DNA from: Rosa chinensis
Taxonomy: Eukaryota; Streptophyta; Magnoliopsida; Rosales; Rosaceae
Reading direction: 5' to 3'
DNA length: 64,000 nt
NCBI RefSeq assembly: GCF_002994745.2
Contig: NC_037093.1
Location: 68,033,510 to 68,097,509, forward strand
Part shown: positions 10,945 to 24,008 of the stretch, piece by piece
Layout: the number at the start of each line of letters is the position of its first letter
Position numbering within the stretch: the stretch's first letter is position 1
The notes under the pieces: model-generated
Database searches by the model: none
What the model was told of the DNA's origin: nothing
What the model saw: only the letters and a program-made list of their open reading frames with translations
Made by a program: the position numbers and the translations under genes

Positions 10945-11960
10945 GTCTCCTCCACTTGAAAAGAACTCGACCTCGAGTTCCTATTGTATGCAGCTCTATC
11001 ATTAGTAGGAATAAAACATGATAAGCCATCAACTTCAATATTCTCGAAATTGAAAGGTATCACCATGAATCCAATACCGTAGACAAGTTTAGAATAAGCA
11101 TCTTGAAACTTGAACTCCTCCACTTGAAAAGGAATGGGCAATGACTTCTCCTTGGGTTGATCTTGAACAAAATTAGACATGCATGACATGGATATCGATG
11201 TGATGAATGAATCAACTTCCTTATCCTTAATGAGTTTCTCTTCAATCTTCAAAGTTGCTTCTTCATGTTCCTTTTCACACACCTCAGGATGGTCATTCTT
11301 GACGTTATTCCTTCTAGGCTTGATTTTAATTTTGTGCGACTCCCACCTAAATAAATATGTGTTGTCTCTGCAATAACCACCTTTGACGCTTTCATGCCAT
11401 GGTCTTCCAAAAAGCACATCAGTGTCGTCCATGTCAATCACATGACAAGTAATCTCTTCTTTATAAAATTTTCCCATAGAGACAGGAACTTTACAAACCT
11501 CTGTTACTTGTGCATATTCATCCTCTCCAAATGGAATCCAGTATAGATCACTCAGCTTCACTGTCGGTAACTGAAAATAATCCACAACTTTATTTGCTAC
11601 AAAGTTCTCTCGTAGACCACTGTCAATTATTACAGAGCATACCTTGTCTTTGATGACACATGTAGTTCGGAAGTCGTTGTAATCCGGCGTTGTGAATATC
11701 CAATGTTCCATGTTTCTTCTTCTTTTTTCTTTTTTTTCTCTTTTTTTTTTTGTGGATTGATGAGGTTGTCCTAGGGCGAATCCCTTGGCATGTCCCTCTT
11801 CAACGAAACTTTCTTTGATAGATACTCTACGACCAGCGTCGTTGAGGTTGGTGGTAGTGAACTTCTCCCTTGGACCGTCGTCTGCTAAGGAGCGGGCGAT
11901 ACCCGCTCTGATACCAAATGATGCGGGAAGCGTGAACACGATAGTAAGAGACTCCGTCAA
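10767..11960 (-). CDS. Retropepsin-like protein of the nonautonomous LTR element
   Basis: A continuous 397-codon frame begins in the 5' LTR and ends in the 3' LTR. A more natural start may be the Met of MEHWIFTTPDY at about 11711, just after a Lys/Arg-rich stretch. The central part looks like the single-domain aspartic protease of plant Gypsy elements. It has an active-site-like VIIDSGLRENFV (DSG), then DVLFGRPW, which matches the usual LLGRPW flap-to-core motif. After it come Lys/Glu-rich sequence and a segment read into the LTR. No gag capsid, CCHC knuckle, RT, RNase H or integrase is present. The product may be functionless, or may be provided in trans to a full-length partner. Confidence 0.75.
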   Translation of the reverse strand: MTESLTIVFTLPASFGIRAGIARSLADDGPREKFTTTNLNDAGRRVSIKESFVEEGHAKGFALGQPHQSTKKKREKKEKRRRNMEHWIFTTPDYNDFRTTCVIKDKVCSVIIDSGLRENFVANKVVDYFQLPTVKLSDLYWIPFGEDEYAQVTEVCKVPVSMGKFYKEEITCHVIDMDDTDVLFGRPWHESVKGGYCRDNTYLFRWESHKIKIKPRRNNVKNDHPEVCEKEHEEATLKIEEKLIKDKEVDSFITSISMSCMSNFVQDQPKEKSLPIPFQVEEFKFQDAYSKLVYGIGFMVIPFNFENIEVDGLSCFIPTNDRAAYNRNSRSSSFQVEETDVGLDFSQFQSKISKRKKRLHIKKNNLNIGNWYSNRLLNDGINHKLLFWIYRDSRAKS

Positions 11961-12424
11961 GCGTCGAAAGCCATATGAGATGAGCTAGAATCCACTAGCA
12001 ATTACGGGCACAGCCGTAAGAAAGATAGAGAAACTTCTCTAATATTTGGGTTTTTATTGATAACTTGAATGAAAATTACAATCTAACAGGTGCCTTATAT
12101 AGGGCACATAGTATAAACCTAATACAACTAGAAAATATAAAGAACAATTTATTGTAGACTAAAACTAGGAAACCTAATTAAACCTGATTAAATAAAGATC
12201 GGAAATAAAATCCTAGATACTAAAGAATATTACGTTTGGAATCTCAGTCAAGATTTGCTCGAGAATCCCGATATATCCAAAAGAGTAATTTATGATTAAT
12301 TCCATCATTAAGAAGCCTATTTGAATACCAATTTCCAATATTCAAATTATTCTTCTTAATGTGAAGACGCTTCTTTCTTTTCGAGATTTTTGATTGAAAT
12401 TGGCTAAAATCTCGTCCTACATCA
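11919..12424 (-). repeat. 5' LTR of the retropepsin-only element
   Basis: This 506-bp copy precedes the tRNA-Met primer-binding site at about 11906-11917 on the minus strand, which fixes the direction of the element. Confidence 0.92.
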
Positions 12425-14099
12425 GTTTCCATTCCCATTTTGAAAATGTTCATCCAATTCTTCTGGAGAATCGTATGTCCAAAGGGTTGCCTCTTGAAAT
12501 CCTCTTTCCTTCAAAATCCTATAAATAAAAGAACCTCCCTGATAGCCAACATTGTCCCCGTTCTTCGATAGCAGGTTTACATCAGTAATGACGGGTTGAA
12601 GCTGTTGAACTGTTAAAATTGAACTAAGACTTGCAGTATAACTTTGAGTTAGTATAAGAACAACAAAGCACCATACTATCACAACAAACTTAGCCAAGTT
12701 GGTCAGTACTTGCTCCCCTATTACAAAAATTGGAAAGAAATGGAATGTATTGAGCCATAGAATATGCAAATAAAACTCCTTTTCAACATTTTATGATTCA
12801 TGAGAGACGGTGAAAAGTCATTACAGAATAGTCTAACATAATAGAACTTACTTTGTGCAAAAACCATGGTTGAGAATGAGAACCAAAAGCTTGTGCCAAT
12901 TTGATGAAGTGGAGGCCCTCGGAAGTCTTTATTTATCCGGTGTTCAAGAACCTAGACTACAAAACCAATCAATACGAAAAAACAACCGATTGCTACCCAA
13001 AGATCCCAAGTCAAAGGCTAAAAGAACACCCATGTGTTTTTAGCGTCATTTTTATCTTTGATAGGCACTATCATTGATATCCCAGATTCTGTGTATGGCA
13101 ATGTGAAGTCGACATACAAGGATCTATTTGCTCTAATGGTAATATCACCAACTGCAGCATCATAGTTCTGTCAGGTAAAAATGCCAGTGACAGTGAATAG
13201 ATTGTATACTTTTGCTACAATAAAATGTGAAATCAGAAAGAAAACATAGACATATTTATAATTTTATATAGGGAACAAATCAAAAAGAGGAAAGCTGGGA
13301 ATAAGAATTTACCCCAAGAAACACTTGATAAACCAAATCATTGTAAGTACCAGCTGTTTCAAAGGTGAAATCCTGAAATTAAAAGGTTACATATATGAAA
13401 AGCCTATAAACCACAATTCCATATTTATTGGCCTCATTTCAAATCAGACAGTCAAGAGTAAAACCAAGAAGGACAGAAGTGGGAAAGCAAAACTCAAAGC
13501 GGGTTTGAAGATTTGTGTAAAAAGATATGACACGTACAGTTAACCTATACGGGAGAAAATGTCATAGACGGTACCCCAATTTTATACCATTCAACATTTT
13601 GGTACCTCGATTGACTGATAGTCTAAAAGAAAACCATGATCTACAAAATTAAAAGAACATGAAAAAGAGAGAGAATTTTTCAGAAAGAAAAAGGAAAAGA
13701 GAGAGAAAAGAGATGGTGAAAGAACCTGCACCAGCTGCAACAACAACATCTTTCGCGGAGTCCCTTTTGTGTAGGACCAGCCTAGTACGGTAGTAAGCAT
13801 GAGAGGCATAGAAGTCGGAGAGGGCCATGTTGATGCAGCGGAGCCCCAATTTCCCAAACCCAGTATGCAAGTCAAGAAGCACTCCCACATTTACTGGAAT
13901 AGTCGTGTTTTGTGCCAAGGCCAAGAAATTTAATCATGAAGAACGGGAAAAAGAGCAGAAAACGGAGAAGTTTGATGAAGCGACCTACATATATAGTTCC
14001 GCTCAGAAATGGAGCTCTAGATCAGTAACATCTCAAGTTCTTAACATCCTAACAGTATGTGTTTGTCACACTTTGACCTTTGAATTCAATATTCAATAA

Positions 14100-14640
14100 A
14101 CGTGCTATTCGAAAGAAGGAGACTTGGCCATGAATCATGACTTTCTACTTCAATTAAAAAACTAATTAATGAGCCACGATGCAACGTCTAATATGCATTA
14201 ATTGTTTAGAAATGTTCATGGCAGGTAAGTTCCTATGTCGATAATGTTGAAAAGTTGAGATGACAACAACAACATCAAAGCTTGAATACATACATAAACT
14301 GCCAAAAAAGCATAAAGTCATGATTAGTTGATTACGCGTATTTGCAAGATAGATCAAGATATCCACTGTAGGACAGTAGTCGTGGGAATTGATTCGAATG
14401 CGGTTTTTGATAGCCGGTCCAAAATCAAAGCGAAAGACAGGCGGAAGATTCCTCCCATTCTCTTGGAGATCCAGAGAAGTCTTCCCCATTTCAGATGGAG
14501 CTTCGTGCAAAGACAAGCAAATCAGGAGGGTTGTGGGCTTGGAAATTTTTATTTTGTTGGCGTTTCAGAACTTTGATTGTCGCTCATAAATTGCAGAAGC
14601 CATCTCATGCTCCCAGATTAATAACAGAGTAAAGAGACTA
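14100..14640. other. Second relic of the 5' flank of the 26.7-kb gene
   Basis: About 14330-14590 aligns by eye with 26385-26590. Shared stretches include AATCAAAGCGAAAGAC versus GTCAAAGTGAAAGAC, AAGTCTTCCCCATTTC, and TTTTATTTTGTTG versus TTTTATTCTGTTG. The part at 14130-14290 resembles the repeats at 19085-19300 and 26100-26345. No reading frame of the downstream gene follows. This is the right edge of the second duplicated block. Confidence 0.6.
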
Positions 14641-14911
14641 GGCTATGTTTGTGGACAAGCCATTTACGCCGTTGTTTCACTTTAATAAATAAAGGATTTA
14701 CCACGAGGCATATGTATTATGGTTTATGCGCTATAGACTCGTAGTGAATTCAGGACTACAGCCGAAAAGTTTTATTGTAGTGGTGTTCACATCTTGTCGA
14801 AACCAATATATAGTAATAGCATATCACCTATAGGCTATAAGCTTAAAGCCTTCAAGCATTAGCTTTCTTGGGAAATCCAAGTAGTTATTGGCCTATCTTG
14901 GCTTGGGGAAG

Positions 14912-18473
<3,562 letters not shown>

Positions 18474-19301
18474 ATTTGAGTTTTTGGGAGGGTCTGAAAC
18501 TCATTGCACCAAACTAGGAAGAAGAAGCTTATTTATATGCTGATGGATGGTAGAATTTCAAATAGAATAATACTTTGTTCCCAGGCGTAAGGGAGAAGAA
18601 AAAAAGGATGTTCCCTCCTCACCACTCTAGAGAGGTAGGAAGAAGAAAGTTTCCTCTTATTGCTGACTGCTAAGGAGCGTACAAGAAGAAGCTCACCCCT
18701 CATTTCTGGGAAAACAAGCTCGCATGTTTCCTTCTTCATACAAGAAAAACCAGTATTATACATAGAAAGTGCTCAACTGGATTACTATAATGAAAGAAGT
18801 AAAAGAAGCATAACTATGGATACAAAGAGTCAATGATAGAATTTTTCTTCAGCTAGCACATTTCTTCGTGACCAAAAGTGTCAAAATGAATAACACCTAT
18901 CATCCTAAATTCTTACAAGCCACTGTCATGAATCAGCATCTGGAATTATTAAACTCTCCTCAATGGAAGAACTAATAAGCTTCATATAATATCTATTATA
19001 TTAATTGCTTAACAATACTCAGGGTAATTAAGTTCTTATATATTCAAAATTCACTTCATGAACACCGTCAAAAGCTGAATATGAAAACCAGGTCAAAGCT
19101 TGAATCAAACTGGAAATTCAAAAGGCTACAATACACAGCGATTAACTGCCACTATCATAGCATTTGAATTCAAAAACTCAATAAAAAAAAAAGCAAGAGA
19201 CTTGGTGAATCATGACCTTCTACTGTTCTACATAGAACTAGAAATAACTGCAACATCAGACATACACCAATTACTTCATATATTAACTATTCAATATTCA
19301 C
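18474..19301. other. 5' flank of GLR relic 1
   Basis: No gene is seen. From ~19086 to 19306 lies the first copy of a ~245-bp tandem repeat that the Copia element has split. The second copy continues at 26062-26345. The rest is AT-rich upstream sequence of GLR relic 1. Confidence 0.5.
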
Positions 19302-19306
19302 CACAC

Positions 19307-19513
19307 TGTTTAAGTATATTGGTATTGAGAGAGATTGATGAGAGAAGTGTATTTCATTATAGAGAATAGGAGCCCTATATATAGGGATTACAAAGTGCAT
19401 AATCTAATGTTACAAGGAATACCAATCCGTGTAGGATTGGGAAATCTAGAACCTTCTCTCCTATTCCTATTCCTAGTTTGATAAGGCACACTAAACTTGA
19501 TTTTCCTTCAACA
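19307..19513 (-). repeat. 3' LTR of the Copia element
   Basis: This 207-bp terminal repeat matches 25850-26056 at every position I compared. It contains a CCTATATATAGG TATA-like core at about 19374-19385. Confidence 0.95.
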
Positions 19514-19711
19514 CTCCCCCTTGTGCCGCTCAAACTTGGTGGTGACGCTTCATCTGTTGCCTCGTTAAAAACCTTGCCAGGTAACAAAAACCCCGTGGGA
19601 CAAAAATAATCCTGGTCGAAGGACAAAAAGAGCACAACACGTCCTTCACTCTTCGAGATCGAACATGTAGACATCATAACTCCCCCTGATGTCGATATCT
19701 CCCCCTGATTG

Positions 19712-22700
19712 CTACAATCGTGGGAGTTCGGATAACTTTCTCAATCCGATGCTCTTCACATGTTTCTCGAAGGTGGATTTAGGTAACGACTTAGTGAATA
19801 AGTCCGCTACATTATCCTCTGATCGGATTTGATTCACTTCAATCTTTAGAAGTGATTGTTGTTGCTGATTATAAAAGAACTTAGGCGATATATGCTTGGT
19901 GTTGTCACCCTTGATGAAACCTAACTTCATTTGTTCAATACAAGCTGCATTATCCTCATAAATGCATGTAGGTTCATCTGTGGTAGACTTCAAACCACAA
20001 CTTCCTTGAATGTGTCGAATTACAGACCTTAGCCATACACATTCACGTACAGCTTCATGTAGAGCAATAATCTCTGCATGATTTGAGGAAGTAGCAACAA
20101 GGGTCTGTTTTGTAGACCTCCAAGATATAGCAGTGCTTCCCATGGTAAAGACATAACCAGTTTGGGAGCGACCTTTGTGAGGGTCAGAGAGGTACCCTGC
20201 ATCAGCAAAACCCATCAAGACATCATTGTCGTTTTGATGGAGGGAGATAGGAGAACGCCGGCCACCATGAGCGGTGGCGGCGCCGGCGGCGGCAACATGG
20301 CCGGCGGCCATTCCATGGACGGGGGCGTTTTGCCTTTTGGGGTCCAATCCCAAATTTCCGTCATTCCTTTTCTCTCTGTAGGGATAGAATAAGCCCATAT
20401 CAATCGTACCTCTTAGGTATCGAAAGATTGTCTTTATACCAATCCAATGGCGGCGTGTTGGCGCAGAGCTATGTCGAGCTAACAAGTTCACTGCGAATGA
20501 GATATCCGGTCTTGTGCATTGAGCTAAGTACAATAATGCGCCTATTGCACTCAAATAGGGCACTTCGGCCTCTAGGGGTTCTTCGTCCTCATCCCTTGGA
20601 CGAAACGGATCTTTTCCGGGCTCAAGACTACGGCCGATCATGGGAGTACTCGCAGGCTTTGCTTTATCTTCATTAAAGCGCCTTAGAATTTTCTGAGTAT
20701 ATGCAGACTGATGGATCAAAATCCCATCACTACGGTGCTCGAGTTCTAAACCGAGACAAAACCGTGTTTTCCCAAGATCTTTCATCTCAAATTCGGATTT
20801 CAAGTATTTAGCAGTTTCCTTCAACTCATCTAGAGTTCCAATTAGGTTCATGTCATCGACATAAACTGCTACGATTGCAAATCCGGAACTTGTTCTTTTA
20901 ATGAACACGCATGGGCATATTTCATTGTTAATATATCCCTTCCCAATCAAGTAGTCACTTAGACGGTTATACCACATCCGTCCAGATTGTTTTAATCCAT
21001 ATAGTGAGCGTTTTAATCTTATTGAAAACGCGCTCCGTGGTTTAGAGCCACTTGATTTGGGTAATTGAAGTCCATCTGGAACCTTCATATATATCTCTGA
21101 ATCTAGATCCCCATAGAGATATGCTGTAACCACATCCATAAGCTGCATGTCAAGTTTTTCGGAAACTACCAAACTGACAAGGTAGCGGAACGTTATAACG
21201 TCCATTACGGGAGAATATGTCTCTTCGTAGTCAATTCCAGGGCGTTGTGAGAAACCTTGCGCCACAAGGCGGGCTTTATATCTTACCACCTCATTTTTCT
21301 CATTACGCTTTCTAACAAAGACCCATTTATGGCCAACAGGCTTTACACTTGGGGGTGTCTGCGTTACAGGCCCAAATACCTGTCTCTTTGTTAGTGAATC
21401 CAATTCAACCTGGATCGCATCTTTCCATTTAGGCCAATCTGCTCTTCGTTGACATTCTTCAACAGAGCGAGGTTCGATATCATCATATTCTATAATCCCT
21501 TTCGCAATATGATATGCAAATGCATCATCAATCGCCATAGAATTTCTATCCATCATCTCATGTACACTAGTGTAATTTATGGAGATCTCTCTATTCTCTG
21601 GAGTTGGTTCTGACATTAGAGCGTCCCCCAATGATGTCTCTTGGACATAACCATAATCCGGAATATTCTCATGAGATGGATTATTTATATCGATGATTAA
21701 TGGATTATTCTGTGCCAAACTCGCTTTCTTTCTTGGGCGAGAATCCATCGAACCTATGGGCCTCCCGCGCTTCTTGGCGGGAGCCGTGGGCCTAGCCACA
21801 ACGTCACCATCATTGAGAGATGGGACGTTGGCGCCATGCTCATGCATTCTTGAGTTGGCGTCATGTCCTCTACTTTTAGGGACATCAATCCTTGCAGGCA
21901 CGTTTGCAGCAGGTATGTGTGATCTCGTCACTTTAGCGATCTCAGAAAACGCATCAGGCATCGAATCTGCTACGTTCTGAAGATCGAGAATTCTCCGCAC
22001 TTCAATTTCTGACTGTGCGGTTCGGGGATCAAGATGAGACATAGTGGGGACAGACCACGACAATTCCTGTCGTTCCTGTTGAACATTGATGTTCTTATCT
22101 CCCCCTAACGACGGGAAGACTGTCTCATCGAAGTGACAATCCGCAAATCTAGCGGTAAAGAGATCGCCTGTCAAGGGTTCTACGTAGCGGATAATCGTTG
22201 GAGAATCATATCCAACATAAAGGCCTAATCGTCTTTGAGGACCCATTTTGGTGCGCTGTGGCGGCGCAATAGGCACATAGACTGCACACCCGAATATGCG
22301 TAAGTGTGAGACATCAGGCTCATACCCAGTAACCATCTGGGACGCAGAGAAGGGTTGAGTGGCAGTGGGCCTCAGACGTATAAGCACGGCTGCATGCAAT
22401 ATTGCATAGCCCCAAGCAGAAATAGGGAGATTGGTGCGCATCACCAATGCTCGAGCAACCATTTGAAGTCGTTTAATGGTGGCTTCTGCGAGACCATTTT
22501 GGGTATGAACATGAGGAACAGGATGTTCAACATCAATCCCAATGGACATGCAATAATCATCAAAAGTCTTTGATGTAAACTCCCCAGCATTGTCTAATCT
22601 TATAGACTTAATGGGATGATCAGGGTGGTGAGCCCGTAACTTAATTATTTGTGCTAGGAGTTTAGCAAATGCAACGTTCCTTGTGGACAATAGCATGACA

Positions 22701-23629
22701 TGTGACCAGCGTGTCGATGCATCAACCAACACCATAAAATATCTAAATGGTCCGCATGGTGGTTGAATAGGTCCACAAATATCACCTTGAATTCTTTGCA
22801 AGAATGGTATATTTTCCTTGGTGTCCTTTGCATAGGATGGTCTTGATCCTAACTTTGCTAAAGAGCAGGCTTTGCAGAACGAATGATGGGCTTTAGAAAC
22901 AACCAATGAGGATTTTGGTTGAGCCACAAAGTCACAAGTGACTTTAGAAGTAAAAGTTGGAGACAAAGGACCCTTGGTGGCGTCAATGCCACCCTGAGGC
23001 CGCAGGGGGAAGGCGGCGCCGGCCAAGGATGGCCGGATTTGGGGGTGAACGGCGCCGTGAGGCGCAGGGGCTCCTTCGGTGTCCAAAAACCGAGTTTTAC
23101 TTCTTTTCGTTCTGAAAAAGGGATGTCCGTGTGAAGTCTTTAATATCATGTCACGACCTGGGTGTCCCAAACGGTCGTGCCAAAGCCTATACGTGTCGGA
23201 ATCCCATAAATCATCTCTCATGACATGGTTGGATTCAATGACTCGAATAGTGGTTGCATACAACCCACTAGAGCGACACATAAGTTTCTCTAATACTCGT
23301 TTATGTCCGTAGTCATTAGAGGTGATGCAAAGGAACTCTTGTCCATTCTCACAATGTGTTTCCACATGAAAACCATTGGCTCTTATATCTTTGAAGCTCA
23401 ATAGGGTTCTTCCTGCCCTAGGAGCATAAAGAGCTTCGGTGACATTCAAGGTAGTGCCATTAGGCAACATAAATTGAGCTGGTCCTCGACCATGAATCAA
23501 TTGAGATGGTCCAGCCATCGTAGTCACAGAAGATCGAGTAGGCGCCATCCATAGGAATAGCTGCCTGTTTCGAAGGATGGTATGTGTAGTAGCACTATCC
23601 ACGAGGCATTCGAGCTCTCCGGGAAACAT
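19712..23629 (-). CDS. Copia Pol polyprotein (PR-IN-RT-RNaseH)
   Basis: This is a 1305-aa open frame. Order: protease with LVDSATTH near the N-terminus; integrase zinc-binding region (LWHDRLGHPG, later HSFCKACSLAK); integrase core with VDASTRW, IRLDNAGEF and NGLAEATIKRLQ; reverse transcriptase with KWVFVRKRNEKNEVVRYKAR and the YVDDM active site; and RNase H with FADAGY, HEAVRE and YEDNAA. The product would mature RNA into cDNA and integrate it. Two GC-rich in-frame inserts stand out: one between the His and Cys pairs of the integrase zinc region (DNA ~22950-23090) and one before RNase H (~20235-20345). The first Met directly follows a splice-acceptor-like TTTTTCAG, so the true N-terminus may come from splicing or frame change with gag. 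Confidence 0.95.
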   Translation of the reverse strand: MFPGELECLVDSATTHTILRNRQLFLWMAPTRSSVTTMAGPSQLIHGRGPAQFMLPNGTTLNVTEALYAPRAGRTLLSFKDIRANGFHVETHCENGQEFLCITSNDYGHKRVLEKLMCRSSGLYATTIRVIESNHVMRDDLWDSDTYRLWHDRLGHPGRDMILKTSHGHPFFRTKRSKTRFLDTEGAPAPHGAVHPQIRPSLAGAAFPLRPQGGIDATKGPLSPTFTSKVTCDFVAQPKSSLVVSKAHHSFCKACSLAKLGSRPSYAKDTKENIPFLQRIQGDICGPIQPPCGPFRYFMVLVDASTRWSHVMLLSTRNVAFAKLLAQIIKLRAHHPDHPIKSIRLDNAGEFTSKTFDDYCMSIGIDVEHPVPHVHTQNGLAEATIKRLQMVARALVMRTNLPISAWGYAILHAAVLIRLRPTATQPFSASQMVTGYEPDVSHLRIFGCAVYVPIAPPQRTKMGPQRRLGLYVGYDSPTIIRYVEPLTGDLFTARFADCHFDETVFPSLGGDKNINVQQERQELSWSVPTMSHLDPRTAQSEIEVRRILDLQNVADSMPDAFSEIAKVTRSHIPAANVPARIDVPKSRGHDANSRMHEHGANVPSLNDGDVVARPTAPAKKRGRPIGSMDSRPRKKASLAQNNPLIIDINNPSHENIPDYGYVQETSLGDALMSEPTPENREISINYTSVHEMMDRNSMAIDDAFAYHIAKGIIEYDDIEPRSVEECQRRADWPKWKDAIQVELDSLTKRQVFGPVTQTPPSVKPVGHKWVFVRKRNEKNEVVRYKARLVAQGFSQRPGIDYEETYSPVMDVITFRYLVSLVVSEKLDMQLMDVVTAYLYGDLDSEIYMKVPDGLQLPKSSGSKPRSAFSIRLKRSLYGLKQSGRMWYNRLSDYLIGKGYINNEICPCVFIKRTSSGFAIVAVYVDDMNLIGTLDELKETAKYLKSEFEMKDLGKTRFCLGLELEHRSDGILIHQSAYTQKILRRFNEDKAKPASTPMIGRSLEPGKDPFRPRDEDEEPLEAEVPYLSAIGALLYLAQCTRPDISFAVNLLARHSSAPTRRHWIGIKTIFRYLRGTIDMGLFYPYREKRNDGNLGLDPKRQNAPVHGMAAGHVAAAGAATAHGGRRSPISLHQNDNDVLMGFADAGYLSDPHKGRSQTGYVFTMGSTAISWRSTKQTLVATSSNHAEIIALHEAVRECVWLRSVIRHIQGSCGLKSTTDEPTCIYEDNAACIEQMKLGFIKGDNTKHISPKFFYNQQQQSLLKIEVNQIRSEDNVADLFTKSLPKSTFEKHVKSIGLRKLSELPRL

Positions 23630-24008
23630 ACTGAAAAATAATAAAGTTCGAATTTAGAATATGTCCAAGACATTTGAATAAAATAAATCGATACTTTATT
23701 AATAATAGCCAATGATTACATCAAAGTTTCTTGACCAAAATCTAATCCAATATAAAAATCAAACCGTAGACAAATCGTAGTCACTCAATCCTTTCGGTAA
23801 TTTCAATTTAGTTGTGACCAGGTAAGGTAAGGCGAGATTTTGGTGGAGCGTTGCTCACTTTTAAAACCGTTCTCTCAGATCAAACCTTGCCTAGACATCA
23901 CAAGTACTCTTGAGTACGCCTAGAGGGAAAAAGTTAATACAATAAGTCATTTTATTGATTTAAGGCATAATAGCCATTACATAATTCTTGGAAAAGTAAA
24001 GGACTATA
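23630..24008 (-). other. gag-pol spacer of the Copia element
   Basis: The ~380-bp spacer carries AATAAA-like hexamers on the minus strand near 23953 and 23697. A pyrimidine-rich splice-acceptor-like TTTTTCAG lies immediately before the first pol ATG. This layout would allow a short polyadenylated gag RNA and a separately processed pol RNA. That is inference from motif position only. Confidence 0.45.

Larger units (their letters stand above)
10438..12424 (-). mobile_element. Nonautonomous LTR retrotransposon, retropepsin only
   Basis: The 1987-bp element starts TG and ends CA and is flanked by the 5-bp TSD GTTTC (10433-10437 and 12425-12429). Its LTRs are 10438-10944 and 11919-12424. In minus orientation, TGGTATCAGAGC immediately follows the 5' LTR (11919-12424). 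This is the primer-binding site complementary to initiator tRNA-Met. A purine-rich tract precedes the 3' LTR. The internal region is only ~974 bp and encodes a protease-like protein without reverse transcriptase, integrase or a zinc knuckle. I noticed about four differences between the LTRs, so the insertion is fairly young. It lies in an exon of GLR relic 2. Confidence 0.93.
9603..13930 (-). pseudogene. GLR relic 2, split by an LTR retrotransposon
   Basis: Minus-strand pieces: first exon 13725-~13930, without a start codon or signal peptide but carrying PVNVGVLLD and ALSDFYASHAYY; an S1 fragment 13313-13372; pore exon 12852-13167; next exon in two parts, 12425-12717 and 10319-10437; and last exon 9603-10222. 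The large amino-terminal-domain exon is deleted. The pore exon has two in-frame stops, one replacing the codon before PLTWD and one replacing a Trp. The last exon carries a frameshift near its start and a stop before ATCSD. The retrotransposon at 10438-12424 interrupts the exon that holds the SYTASLSSILTVQQL gating region. The C-tail is open from 9977 down. Confidence 0.9.

Noticed and set aside
11179..11988. Plus-strand ORFs inside the retropepsin element
   Set aside because: They are antisense shadows of the minus-strand protease frame.
12244..12453. 69-codon ORF across the 5' LTR boundary
   Set aside because: It is the LTR-encoded tail read through the insertion junction and is shared with the end of the protease frame.
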